From Dysgonamonadaceae bacterium (GTDB taxonomy: Bacteria; Bacteroidota; Bacteroidia; Bacteroidales; Dysgonomonadaceae), in contig JAISUH010000064.1 in assembly GCA_031272205.1 (NCBI GenBank), forward strand, positions 1 to 51,640: a stretch of DNA of 51,640 bases, given 5' to 3'. The notes beneath the pieces are model-generated. The model did not search any database. It was not told where the DNA came from and worked only from the letters and a program-made list of their open reading frames with translations. The position numbers were made by a program, and so were the translations under genes. Position 1 is the stretch's first letter, and every line of letters starts with the position of its first letter. Positions 9,294 to 16,831 of this stretch are shown one piece after another.

Positions 9294-9315
9294 ACGCGGT
9301 TTCGTAAATGAAGCG

Positions 9316-9323
9316 CAAAGATA
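9316..9323 (-). promoter_or_regulatory. -7 box (TATCTTTG) for the GT3 synthase gene
   Basis: CAAAGATA on the plus strand gives TATCTTTG on the minus strand, 22 bases from the ATG at 9293. The transcript leader would be very short. The -33 element is not clear. It is divergent from the riboswitch promoter at 9390. Confidence 0.5.
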
Positions 9324-9389
9324 TATAAAAATATGTATTGAACGATAAATTTTTTTCGTCTTTATGTTCTATTATTGGATGAAAACTGC

Positions 9390-9397
9390 TATTTTTG
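9390..9397 (+). promoter_or_regulatory. -7 box (TATTTTTG) before the TPP riboswitch
   Basis: TATTTTTG matches TAnnTTTG and ends 6-8 bases before the first nucleotides of the TPP aptamer, which is the spacing expected if transcription starts at the aptamer's 5' end. The -33 element is weak (a TTTATG at 9361). Confidence 0.55.
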
Positions 9398-9402
9398 CAA
9401 CG

Positions 9403-9485
9403 TATTAATACGGGGGTGCCCAATTAACAGGGCTGAGATTATACCCAATGAACCTGATGCGGGTAATGCCGACGAAGGGAAAAAG
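9403..9485 (+). promoter_or_regulatory. TPP (THI-box) riboswitch aptamer
   Basis: The conserved thi-box blocks are all present in order: GGGGGTGCC at 9412-9420, GGGCTGAGATTATACCC at 9430-9446, TGAACCTGATGCGGGTAATG at 9449-9468, then CCGACGAAGGGA up to about 9480. The CUGAGA and ACCUGAU cores contact the pyrimidine and pyrophosphate parts of thiamine pyrophosphate. It precedes a TonB-dependent receptor and PnuT, a known arrangement for thiamine uptake in Bacteroidota. Exact ends are estimated. Confidence 0.95.
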
Positions 9486-9490
9486 GAAAA

Positions 9491-9527
9491 AAAGCTCGCA
9501 TCCGTATGCATGAGCTTTATTTTTTTG
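9491..9527 (+). terminator. Intrinsic terminator, expression platform of the TPP riboswitch
   Basis: AAAGCTC (9491-9497) pairs with GAGCTTT (9512-9518), with an inner GCAT/ATGC stem and a two-base bulge, followed at once by ATTTTTTT. Placed just after the aptamer, it implies transcriptional OFF control when thiamine pyrophosphate is bound. The remaining 9528-9622 is an untranslated leader in which I see no gene or further conserved element. Confidence 0.8.
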
Positions 9528-9622
9528 GTATTATTCTTCACTATTTCCCCTTTTTTGTTTCACAAAGTTGCGCAAAGGTCGCCCCAATCGGTGCGCCTTT
9601 TGCAACATAAATTTCGTAAAAA

Positions 9623-11869
9623 ATGAAAAAGGTATTTCTTTTATGCGCAGCGCTGATTATCTCCGGCGCAATTTCCATTTTCGGACAGGCGCAATCCGAC
9701 AGCGACAGTCTCAAAAACATCAAGCTCGAAGAGGTGGTGGTTTCCTCCACGCGAGCCGGCAAACAAGCGCCGATGGCGTACAGCAACTTATCGGGGGAGG
9801 CCATCGAAAAACAAAATTCGGGACAAGACATTCCCTATATTTTATTGCTGACGCCTTCGGTTACGAGCACCTCGGAGGCCGGGTCGGGAATCGGATACAC
9901 CGGATTCCGCATCCGCGGGACGGATGCTAACCGCATCAACATCACTGTCAATGGGATTCCGCTCAACGATTCGGAATCGCATGGCGTGTTCTTTGTCAAT
10001 ATGCCGGATTTTGCCTCATCGCTCTCGTCGATACAGGTGCAACGCGGCGTGGGTACATCCACGAACGGGTCGGCGGCGTTTGGCGCCAGCGTGAACATGC
10101 AGACCGAAAACGTGAGCCGTCAACCTTTCGCCGAAATCAGTTCGTCTTACGGCTCGTTCAACACCAACAAAAACACGATGAAAGCCGGTACCGGCCTTAT
10201 CGGGAACCACTTTGCCATCGAGGGGCGCTATTCGACCATCAATTCCGACGGATACATCGACCGCGCATCTGTGAACATGCGTTCCTATTACCTTGCGGCA
10301 GCCTGTTTTACCGAGAATACAGTGCTGAAGTTCATTACATTCGGGGGAAAAGAGAAGACCTATCAGGCATGGAACGGAGTCGATTTGGATTTGGTGCGGA
10401 AAGACCCCGTGCATTATTCGCGCACTTACAACGAGTTGGGTCAATATACTGACGATGAGGGTAATACTCAATATTATAACAACCAAACCGACAATTATAC
10501 GCAGACGCATTATCAGTTGCATGCCGTACATCAGTTATCGCCCGAGTTGAGCTTAAACGCGGCTTTGCATTACACCAAAGGAGTCGGATATTACGAGGAA
10601 TACAAAACCGGCAGGGTTTATGCAGAATACCTGCTGACTCCGGCGGTAGTAAACGGTGTAACATTGAAAAAAACCGACCTTGTGCGCCAAAAATGGCTCG
10701 ATAATCATTTTTACGGCGCTACCGCCGCCCTAAACTATTCTGCAAACCAATTCGGTTTGGTATTCGGTGGCGGAGCCAATAAATACGACGGGGAGCACTT
10801 CGGGAAAGTGTTGTGGGTGAGATACCCCAATCATTTCGACGCCGATAAGGACTGGTATCGGAACTCGTCGGTAAAAACAGACGCGAATACCTATTTGAAA
10901 CTCCATATAGAGCCGGTCGATAATCTGTTTTTGTACGCCGACGCACAATATCGATACATCAAATACGATATAGACGGTAAAGACGACAAATACGACGGGG
11001 ATACGCAGGCCATGCGCGACATCACGCAACAACACACGTTTTCGTTTTTTAATCCGAAAGCCGGAGCCACCTACCGTTTCGACACGAAAAACGAGATCTA
11101 TGGATCCCTCTCGATGGCCAACCGTGAGCCGAACCGCAATAATTACACCGATGCCGGCCCTAATGACCAACCCACAGCCGAACGTTTGTACGACACGGAA
11201 GCGGGCTATCGGTATCAATCTGGCGATGCAGGTTTCGGTCTGAACCTCTATTACATGAAGTATAAAGACCAGCTGATTCTAACCGGGAAAATCAGCGAGA
11301 TCGGCGAAGCTCTGACAACAAATATCCCCGACAGCTACCGCGCAGGAATCGAATTGACTGGAGCGTTGAAAATCAGTCCGATGCTGCGCTGGGACGGAAA
11401 CGTAACCTTCAGCCGGAACAAAATTAAGAATTTTGTGGAGCAAGATATCGATGAATACGATGCCGACTGGAATTGGACGGGTTCCCGTTCCAACGATTTG
11501 GGGACGACCGATATCTCCTATTCGCCGAACATCATCGCCAACAGTATCGTTACTTTCAATTACAAGGGGTTCGAAACGGCGCTGATGAGTCATTATGTCA
11601 GCCGCCAATACATCGACAACACGTCGGACAGAGACCGCAGTATCCCCGGCTATTTCGTTAATAACCTGAGGGGAAGTTACAGTTTCAAAGTCCCCAACGT
11701 GCGTGCCGTCGAATTGGGAATTTGGGTTAATAACCTTTTCAACGCGGAATATTCCTGCAACGGTTATAACTGGTACAGCTATTACCTTGGCGGAGAACGG
11801 GTGAACGAAAAACGCTATTTCCCGCAAGCCGGCACCAATGTACAGGCAAGCATGACGCTGAAATTTTAA
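9623..11869 (+). CDS. TonB-dependent outer membrane receptor, predicted thiamine importer
   Basis: The 748-residue protein has an N-terminal signal peptide (MKKVFLLCAALIISG), a likely TonB box (LEEVVVSST) near residue 35, and a plug domain with FRIRGTDANRINITVNGIPL and SIQVQRGVGTSTNGSAAFG. A long beta-barrel follows, ending in the terminal motif ASMTLKF. It lacks the N-terminal carboxypeptidase-like domain seen in SusC proteins, so it is an ordinary TonB receptor. The TPP riboswitch and terminator directly upstream, and PnuT downstream, point to thiamine or a thiamine derivative as substrate. This is the Omr1-type receptor described for Bacteroidota; the assignment rests on context, not on the protein alone. 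Confidence 0.92.
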   Translation: MKKVFLLCAALIISGAISIFGQAQSDSDSLKNIKLEEVVVSSTRAGKQAPMAYSNLSGEAIEKQNSGQDIPYILLLTPSVTSTSEAGSGIGYTGFRIRGTDANRINITVNGIPLNDSESHGVFFVNMPDFASSLSSIQVQRGVGTSTNGSAAFGASVNMQTENVSRQPFAEISSSYGSFNTNKNTMKAGTGLIGNHFAIEGRYSTINSDGYIDRASVNMRSYYLAAACFTENTVLKFITFGGKEKTYQAWNGVDLDLVRKDPVHYSRTYNELGQYTDDEGNTQYYNNQTDNYTQTHYQLHAVHQLSPELSLNAALHYTKGVGYYEEYKTGRVYAEYLLTPAVVNGVTLKKTDLVRQKWLDNHFYGATAALNYSANQFGLVFGGGANKYDGEHFGKVLWVRYPNHFDADKDWYRNSSVKTDANTYLKLHIEPVDNLFLYADAQYRYIKYDIDGKDDKYDGDTQAMRDITQQHTFSFFNPKAGATYRFDTKNEIYGSLSMANREPNRNNYTDAGPNDQPTAERLYDTEAGYRYQSGDAGFGLNLYYMKYKDQLILTGKISEIGEALTTNIPDSYRAGIELTGALKISPMLRWDGNVTFSRNKIKNFVEQDIDEYDADWNWTGSRSNDLGTTDISYSPNIIANSIVTFNYKGFETALMSHYVSRQYIDNTSDRDRSIPGYFVNNLRGSYSFKVPNVRAVELGIWVNNLFNAEYSCNGYNWYSYYLGGERVNEKRYFPQAGTNVQASMTLKF

Positions 11870-11872
11870 ATA

Positions 11873-11921
11873 CGAAGGATTGTCTCATGAATTTTGCGAT
11901 TGATGAGACAGCCTCTTTTTA
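11873..11921 (+). terminator. Hairpin with T-run between the receptor and pnuT
   Basis: TGTCTCAT at 11881-11888 pairs exactly with ATGAGACA at 11903-11910. Further pairing is possible inside (AA/TT after a G-G mismatch) and outside with wobble pairs, and CCTCTTTTT follows. It has the form of an intrinsic terminator yet lies inside an apparent two-gene operon, so it may lower pnuT expression relative to the receptor. It overlaps an alternative upstream ATG of pnuT at 11894. Confidence 0.65.
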
Positions 11922-11938
11922 CAAAAAACATCCGCAAA

Positions 11939-12508
11939 ATGGAAATCATCGAAATCGTCGGCGCCGTTATCGGGCTGCTCTATCTTTATTTGGAATACAA
12001 GGCCGATAAATGGCTCTGGCCGGTGGGCGTGCTGATGCCGCTGATATACGTCTATATTTTTTTTCACGCAAAATTTTACGCCGACATGGGCATCAATGTT
12101 TATTATTTCTTTGCGTCGGTTTACGGGTGGATAAAATGGACGAAAGCGTCGGGTGACGAAGCCGGAACGCCCATTTCGTCCATCCCAGCGAAAAAGATAA
12201 TCCCTATAGCCGTTGTTTTTGCGCTCATTTTCGCCTTTATTGCCCACATCCTTTTTCATTATACCGACAGCCCTGTGCCCATCGGCGACAGCCTGATTAC
12301 GGCGTTGAGCATCATTGCCATGTGGATGTTGGCCAACAAATACATCGAACAGTGGTGGGTGTGGATTGTAGTGAATGCAATTTCTTGCGGACTGTATTTC
12401 TGGAAAGACTTGAATTACACTGCGTTGCTGTTCGTTATTTATACTATTGTGCCTTTTTTCGGCTATTTCAAATGGAAAAAACTCATGAAAGAACAAACCG
12501 GCAAGTGA
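11939..12508 (+). CDS. pnuT: PnuC-family vitamin transporter, predicted thiamine transporter PnuT
   Basis: This is a small inner-membrane protein of about 189 residues with seven or eight hydrophobic segments. The start MEIIEIVGAVIGLLYLYLEY at 11939 has the usual N-terminus of PnuC homologues; the earlier in-frame ATG at 11894 would add residues from inside a terminator hairpin and is rejected. Other PnuC hallmarks are YFFASVYGWIKW mid-protein, and then NKYIEQWWVWIVVN and a C-terminal FGYFKWKK. PnuC relatives move vitamins by facilitated diffusion with trapping by phosphorylation. Position behind the TPP riboswitch and TonB receptor selects thiamine over nicotinamide riboside. No thiamine pyrophosphokinase gene, which often completes this operon, is in the window. 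Confidence 0.88.
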   Translation: MEIIEIVGAVIGLLYLYLEYKADKWLWPVGVLMPLIYVYIFFHAKFYADMGINVYYFFASVYGWIKWTKASGDEAGTPISSIPAKKIIPIAVVFALIFAFIAHILFHYTDSPVPIGDSLITALSIIAMWMLANKYIEQWWVWIVVNAISCGLYFWKDLNYTALLFVIYTIVPFFGYFKWKKLMKEQTGK

Positions 12509-12604
12509 AACAATTTTTTTGCGAATAATCATAAAAAATCAGCGTTCTTTTAGAAAAATCCTCAAAAAAAATTCCGCATACAGTGTTTTTTAGATTTAAA
12601 AGCG

Positions 12605-12612
12605 TATATTTG
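12605..12612 (+). promoter_or_regulatory. -7 box (TATATTTG) for the ECF-type gene
   Basis: TATATTTG is an exact TAnnTTTG box 48 bases before the ATG at 12660, and separates the next unit from the thiamine operon. The -33 element is only a T-rich GTTTTTT stretch. Confidence 0.5.
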
Positions 12613-12659
12613 TGGGATATATTGGATATTTTCGAACCGTAATCAAAATAATTATCGTC

Positions 12660-13169
12660 ATGAATACTCCTGTAAAAAACTATTCGCTGAATTTAGCAAA
12701 TACAGACACCTATCTTTTTTCTGTTATTTTCGTTGCCGGAAATATATTGCTTCCGCAATTGACGCATCTCATCCCGCAAGGCGGATTGATATGGCTGCCC
12801 ATTTATTTTTTCACGCTTGTTGCGGCGTACAGATACGGCATTCATGTGGGCTTGCTCACCGCCGTGCTTTCGCCTTTGGCCAATCACTTGCTGTTTGGGA
12901 TGCCGCCTGCAGCCGCGCTGCCCATCATCATGACAAAATCGGTTCTCTTGGCTGTTGCCGCTTCAATAGCCGCCAAACGCTTCGGGATGACGTCGTTTTG
13001 GGGTATTTTGCTGACTGTATTGGCCTACCAACTCATCGGGACGAGTATCGAATGGGCTGTGGGAAAAGATTTCACTATGGCCGTGCAGGATTTCCGTATC
13101 GGGATTCCCGGAATAATCCTTCAATGGATAGGCGGATATTTTGTGTTGAGAGCTTTGGTTAAAATATAA
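12660..13169 (+). CDS. Predicted ECF transporter S component-like membrane protein
   Basis: The 169-residue protein has about six hydrophobic segments: SVIFVAGNILLPQLTHLI, a second beginning LIWLPIYFFTLVAAY, then segments around VGLLTAVLSPLANHLLFG, IIMTKSVLLAVAAS, GILLTVLAYQLIG and a C-terminal GYFVLRALV. Length, the short polar N-terminus and the loop-rich helix pattern fit a substrate-binding S component. The longer start at 12612 falls inside the -7 box and is rejected. An S component alone cannot drive uptake; the shared ATPase and T components must be elsewhere. It is followed 5 bases later by a phosphoribosyltransferase, hinting at a nucleobase-type substrate. The family assignment is by pattern and is moderate. 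Confidence 0.65.
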   Translation: MNTPVKNYSLNLANTDTYLFSVIFVAGNILLPQLTHLIPQGGLIWLPIYFFTLVAAYRYGIHVGLLTAVLSPLANHLLFGMPPAAALPIIMTKSVLLAVAASIAAKRFGMTSFWGILLTVLAYQLIGTSIEWAVGKDFTMAVQDFRIGIPGIILQWIGGYFVLRALVKI

Positions 13170-13174
13170 AAACG

Positions 13175-13573
13175 ATGGGGGATAAATCCTTCGAGGAGGT
13201 CATGAAACGATTTCGCGAGATTGAGTTTCGCGAAATTTTTGATACGATTGTGGCGATAGCCAACGGAGGTGTCATTCCTGCGGCAATCCTCAACCAGCGG
13301 TTGAATATTGATTTTCAATTGTTGAAAATCAACCTCCGCGATCCGGCTCAACAGCCAAAATACGACAAGCCTCGCTTGCTTTCGCCCATCGATTTCGATG
13401 TTGCAGGCAAAACCATCCTTTTGGTAGAAGACCGTGTGAAAACGGGGGCAACGCTGCAGTTCGCCGTCGATCTCCTGCAGGGAGCCGCGCAAATAAAAAC
13501 CTTTGCCGTGAACGGAAAGGCCGACTATTCGTTGTACGACGAATCGTGTTTCCGCTTTCCGTGGATCGTTTAA
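13175..13573 (+). CDS. Small phosphoribosyltransferase
   Basis: The protein has 132 residues. The PRPP-binding signature is ILLVEDRVKTGATL near residues 80-93, with the acidic pair ED and the TGAT phosphate loop. The N-terminal DTIVAIANGGVIPAAIL matches the beta strand and PPi loop of type I phosphoribosyltransferases. No regulatory or second domain is present, and the hood region is short, so the base specificity cannot be read. It starts 5 bases after the stop of the ECF-type membrane protein and is probably translationally coupled to it. A plausible role is to trap an imported base as its nucleotide. No signal peptide; cytoplasmic. Confidence 0.85.
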   Translation: MGDKSFEEVMKRFREIEFREIFDTIVAIANGGVIPAAILNQRLNIDFQLLKINLRDPAQQPKYDKPRLLSPIDFDVAGKTILLVEDRVKTGATLQFAVDLLQGAAQIKTFAVNGKADYSLYDESCFRFPWIV

Positions 13574-13646
13574 AGATGAAATCGCTACAGGTGCGGATTT
13601 CGTTTGAAAATTGAATTGTTCACATACACTAAAAAATAATCGGGAT

Positions 13647-14588
13647 ATGGATAGACGAAATTTTTTGAAAGCTGTGGCCTTGTCGGGTGCAGCCTTCACC
13701 TCGATAAAAGAATCGGATGCGATGAATCTGCTGGTTCAATCGTTTCAAACGGCTCAAGCCACAGCCAAATACGATTTGGTTGCTATCATGGGCGGCGAAC
13801 CGGACGAAATGTACAAAAAAGCCATTGCAGAAATCGGAGGGATGAAAAACTTCATTAAGCCGGGCGACAAGGTAGTGGTGAAACCCAATATCGGATGGGA
13901 CAAAACGCCCGAATTGGCGGCAAATACCAACCCCAAGCTTGTGGAAGCCATTATCAAAGACTGTTTCTCGGCCGGAGCGAAAGAAGTTACGGTTTTCGAC
14001 CATACCTGCGATGACTGGCGGAAATGTTATGCCAACAGCGGAATAGAAGAGGCTGTGAAGGCGACAGGCGCAAAGCTCGTTCCTGCGAATGAGGAATCGT
14101 ATTATAAGCCGGTATCGCTGCCCCAAGGGAAAAGCTTAAAATCGGCAAAAGTGCATCAGGCCATTGTGGATGCCGACAAGTGGATCAACGTGCCCATCTT
14201 GAAAAGCCACGGTGGAGCCCAAATGACCATTTCCATGAAAAACTATATGGGAATCGTTTGGGACAGAGGCTATTTCCACGCCAATGACCTGCAGCAGTGC
14301 ATCGCCGATGTGTGCACTTATTCCAAACGTCCGGCGCTGAATATCGTGGATGCCTACCGCATCTTGAAAACCAGCGGCCCGCGTGGCCGTTCGGAAGCCG
14401 ATGTGGCTTTGGCCAAAGGTTTGTTCATCTCGCAAGATATCGTTGCGGTGGATACGGCCGCCGCCAATTTCTTTAACCAAGTGAGAGAGTTGCCGGTGGA
14501 CAGGGTAGGACATTTGGCCAAAGGACAGGAATTGGGCATCGGCACAATGGATCTGTCGAACTTGAATATCAAACGGATAAAAGTTTGA
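13647..14588 (+). CDS. DUF362 domain protein with Tat signal
   Basis: The protein has 313 residues from the ATG at 13647. It begins MDRRNFLKAVALSGAAFTS, a twin-arginine signal (RRNFLK followed by a moderately hydrophobic stretch), so it should be folded in the cytoplasm and exported. The rest matches DUF362: VVVKPNIGWDK near residue 75, VTVFDHTCDDW near 115, and WINVPILKSHGGAQMTISMKNYMGIVWDR near 180-205 in shorter blocks. Many DUF362 proteins carry ferredoxin clusters, but this one does not; the clusters are instead in the next gene, 28 bases downstream. An in-frame ATG at 13611 would precede the Tat motif by 12 residues and is less likely. The function of DUF362 is unknown; the pairing suggests an envelope redox role. 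Confidence 0.88.
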   Translation: MDRRNFLKAVALSGAAFTSIKESDAMNLLVQSFQTAQATAKYDLVAIMGGEPDEMYKKAIAEIGGMKNFIKPGDKVVVKPNIGWDKTPELAANTNPKLVEAIIKDCFSAGAKEVTVFDHTCDDWRKCYANSGIEEAVKATGAKLVPANEESYYKPVSLPQGKSLKSAKVHQAIVDADKWINVPILKSHGGAQMTISMKNYMGIVWDRGYFHANDLQQCIADVCTYSKRPALNIVDAYRILKTSGPRGRSEADVALAKGLFISQDIVAVDTAAANFFNQVRELPVDRVGHLAKGQELGIGTMDLSNLNIKRIKV

Positions 14589-14616
14589 CAACCCCTCCGA
14601 TTTTAGCAAAAACATC

Positions 14617-16152
14617 ATGTTGAAAAAAATACGAATAGCTGTATCTGTCATTCTGTTTGCGCTGATTTCATGGCATTTCCTCGATTTCGCAGGATTGTTG
14701 CCCCAACAGTTGCACTGGCTCGAAAAGATACAGTTTATCCCTGCATTGCTGGCGGTTAATGTACTCATTATCATCGGATTGATATTGATGACGGCGATTT
14801 TGGGGCGGGTGTACTGCTCGTCCATTTGTCCGATGGGTGTTTATCAGGATATTGTGGCGTGGCTTTCCAAACGCTTTATCCGAAAGAAAAAATACACTTA
14901 CGGCAAAGCAAAAACCGTGTTGAGGTGGAGTTTTTTGGGACTGACTGTCGTTGCGTTTCTGTTCAATTTTTCTTTTTTGTTGGGTTTGCTCGACCCTTAC
15001 GGGGCCTACGGCCGCATGACCACCCATCTTTTCCGTCCGGCATATTTGGCGGGAAACAATCTGTTGGCCGCCATTTTCACGTCGTTTGACAATTTTACAT
15101 TTTATAAAACGGCCATTTACGGCCTGGGCGTTTTTTCAACGGCAGTATCTTTGGCGACGCTCGTGTGTATTGCTGTGCTGGCGTGGAAAAACGGCCGCAC
15201 CTATTGCAATACCGTTTGTCCGGCAGGTACGATACTTGGAACCATCAGCCGTATTTCGGTATTCAAAATCCGTTTCGTTGAAGAACGTTGCAACAAATGC
15301 GGCCTTTGTCGCATGAAATGCAAAGCATCGTGTATTGATTCAAACAAGCTGCAAATTGATTACAGCCGCTGCGTTACCTGCTTCAATTGCATCGAAATCT
15401 GTAACAGGGACGCAATGCAATACGCGCCAATGAAATTAAAAAAGCAGGAATCGTCTCTTGTCCTTCCAAGCGACTCCCCTCCGGTGAATGAAGCACGCCG
15501 GCGCTTTCTCTCGGCTTCGTTGTTGACAGGCCTTGCGGCAGGAAAAATGATAGCGCAAGAATCGTCCGACGGAATATTGCAAAAGAAAGCAGTGAAGCGT
15601 GAAACGCCGATTGCTCCTCCGGGAGCCGTCAGTTTTGACCGTTTACGCGATAAATGTATCTCGTGCCACCTTTGCGTGAGTAAATGCCCGTCGCACGTCA
15701 TCAAACCGGCCTTTTTAGAATACGGGCCGGGCGGGATGATGCAGCCGATACTCTATTTCGATCGCGGTTTTTGTAATTACGACTGCACCGTCTGCGGAGA
15801 GGTTTGCCCCACCGGGGCACTTGTTCCCTTAACCAAAGAAGAAAAGAACGCTACCCAAATGGGGCAGGTGCAATTTACTATGGCAAACTGCATCGTTTAT
15901 TACGATGAAACCAATTGCGGAGCTTGCTCCGAACATTGCCCCACGCAGGCCGTGAGCATGGTTTCCTACAAAGATTCGTTGACCATACCGCACATCGAAC
16001 CGACCATTTGTGTGGGTTGTGGTGGCTGCGAATACGTTTGCCCGGCCATCCCTCACAAAGCCATTTACGTGAAAGGGTTGAAATCGCAAAACACCATCGA
16101 AATCAAATTTGAAAAACAAAAGGACGTTGAAATAGAAGGCTTCGGATTTTAA
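14617..16152 (+). CDS. Membrane polyferredoxin, NapH-like domain joined to NapG-like ferredoxin domain
   Basis: The protein has 511 residues. The N-terminal 220 residues hold about four membrane segments and two NapH-type CxxxCP motifs (Cys67/71 and Cys197/201). Two ferredoxin motifs follow at Cys225-235 and Cys252-262. Then residues 294-310 contain a twin-arginine-like RRRFLSASLLTGLAAG segment, exactly as a Tat signal would look at the start of NapG. The last 170 residues hold four more cysteine groups: 347-357, 386-397, 425-441 and 465-475. The layout is that of NapH plus NapG in one chain, with room for about six [4Fe-4S] clusters. It probably passes electrons across the inner membrane, perhaps to the exported DUF362 protein encoded 28 bases upstream. 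No nitrate reductase or other terminal enzyme is nearby. Confidence 0.85.
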   Translation: MLKKIRIAVSVILFALISWHFLDFAGLLPQQLHWLEKIQFIPALLAVNVLIIIGLILMTAILGRVYCSSICPMGVYQDIVAWLSKRFIRKKKYTYGKAKTVLRWSFLGLTVVAFLFNFSFLLGLLDPYGAYGRMTTHLFRPAYLAGNNLLAAIFTSFDNFTFYKTAIYGLGVFSTAVSLATLVCIAVLAWKNGRTYCNTVCPAGTILGTISRISVFKIRFVEERCNKCGLCRMKCKASCIDSNKLQIDYSRCVTCFNCIEICNRDAMQYAPMKLKKQESSLVLPSDSPPVNEARRRFLSASLLTGLAAGKMIAQESSDGILQKKAVKRETPIAPPGAVSFDRLRDKCISCHLCVSKCPSHVIKPAFLEYGPGGMMQPILYFDRGFCNYDCTVCGEVCPTGALVPLTKEEKNATQMGQVQFTMANCIVYYDETNCGACSEHCPTQAVSMVSYKDSLTIPHIEPTICVGCGGCEYVCPAIPHKAIYVKGLKSQNTIEIKFEKQKDVEIEGFGF

Positions 16153-16224
16153 GGAATCTTCCGCCAACAGATAGTTTCCTGACGATTTTTAATTTTTTAA
16201 TAGCGCTGCCTGCAATGTTTTTCG

Positions 16225-16232
16225 TATTTTTG
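16225..16232 (+). promoter_or_regulatory. -7 box (TATTTTTG) for the small outer-membrane protein
   Basis: TATTTTTG at 16225-16232 matches TAnnTTTG and lies 45 bases before the ATG at 16277. No TTTG is seen at the -33 distance. Confidence 0.45.
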
Positions 16233-16276
16233 CATCTAACTATAAACTGTAAATTTTAAACGTTCAATAAACTATT

Positions 16277-16807
16277 ATGAAAAAACTCTCAGCCATCCTG
16301 TTCGCTTTACTGATAAGCAGCGCCATCTTCGCCCAAGAAGAGGTTCTCAATCTGTCAAATAACAAACTAAACGAATTTAAATTCAATTTATTAATGCCTG
16401 TTGTCTTCTTATATCCGGAAATAAGTTACGAGCGGATTCTCGATTCGGAAATCAGCATCGGTGCATCGCTGGGATTCGCTGCGGACGATGATTATTTTCA
16501 AAACATCGCATTCACTCCCTATTTACGATGGCATTTTGGTGATGCTAAGAAAAAAGAGGCTTCCGGCTTTTTTATTGAGGCAAACGGTTCATTGTTTTCT
16601 CAAAAGCAAGATTCTTGGGATTATGAGAGTGAATATGCTGCTGATACGAAATCTCAATTCGGCGCAGGGCTGGGTGTGGGACTTGGATGGAAATACGTCA
16701 GCAGGAACAATTGGGTGGGCGAAACGCTCTGGGGAATTGGTCGCGACTTTATAAATAAAGACGGGGCCTATTTGCGCATGGGTATTTCCATCGGAAAAAG
16801 ATTCTGA
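16277..16807 (+). CDS. Small outer-membrane beta-barrel protein
   Basis: The 176-residue protein begins with a clean signal peptide (MKKLSAILFALLISSAIFAQ). The remainder alternates hydrophobic and polar residues in strands such as EISIGASLGFA, GFFIEANGSLF and FGAGLGVGLGWKYV, and it ends with MGISIGKRF, a terminal aromatic as in outer-membrane barrels. The size suits an eight-stranded barrel. I do not recognise a specific family or ligand. It is preceded by its own -7 box and is convergent with the DUF4270 gene, ending 25 bases before that gene's stop. Confidence 0.7.
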   Translation: MKKLSAILFALLISSAIFAQEEVLNLSNNKLNEFKFNLLMPVVFLYPEISYERILDSEISIGASLGFAADDDYFQNIAFTPYLRWHFGDAKKKEASGFFIEANGSLFSQKQDSWDYESEYAADTKSQFGAGLGVGLGWKYVSRNNWVGETLWGIGRDFINKDGAYLRMGISIGKRF

Positions 16808-16831
16808 AAACCCTGTTTTTCAAATAAATAG

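Noticed and set aside
9623-11869. Siderophore or vitamin B12 receptor
   Set aside because: The TonB receptor fold alone would allow it, but the TPP riboswitch directly upstream and PnuT downstream favour thiamine.
16808-16831. Terminator between the small barrel gene and the DUF4270 gene
   Set aside because: TGAAAACCCTGTTTTTCA can form only a weak AT-rich stem and has no clear T-run in the gap.
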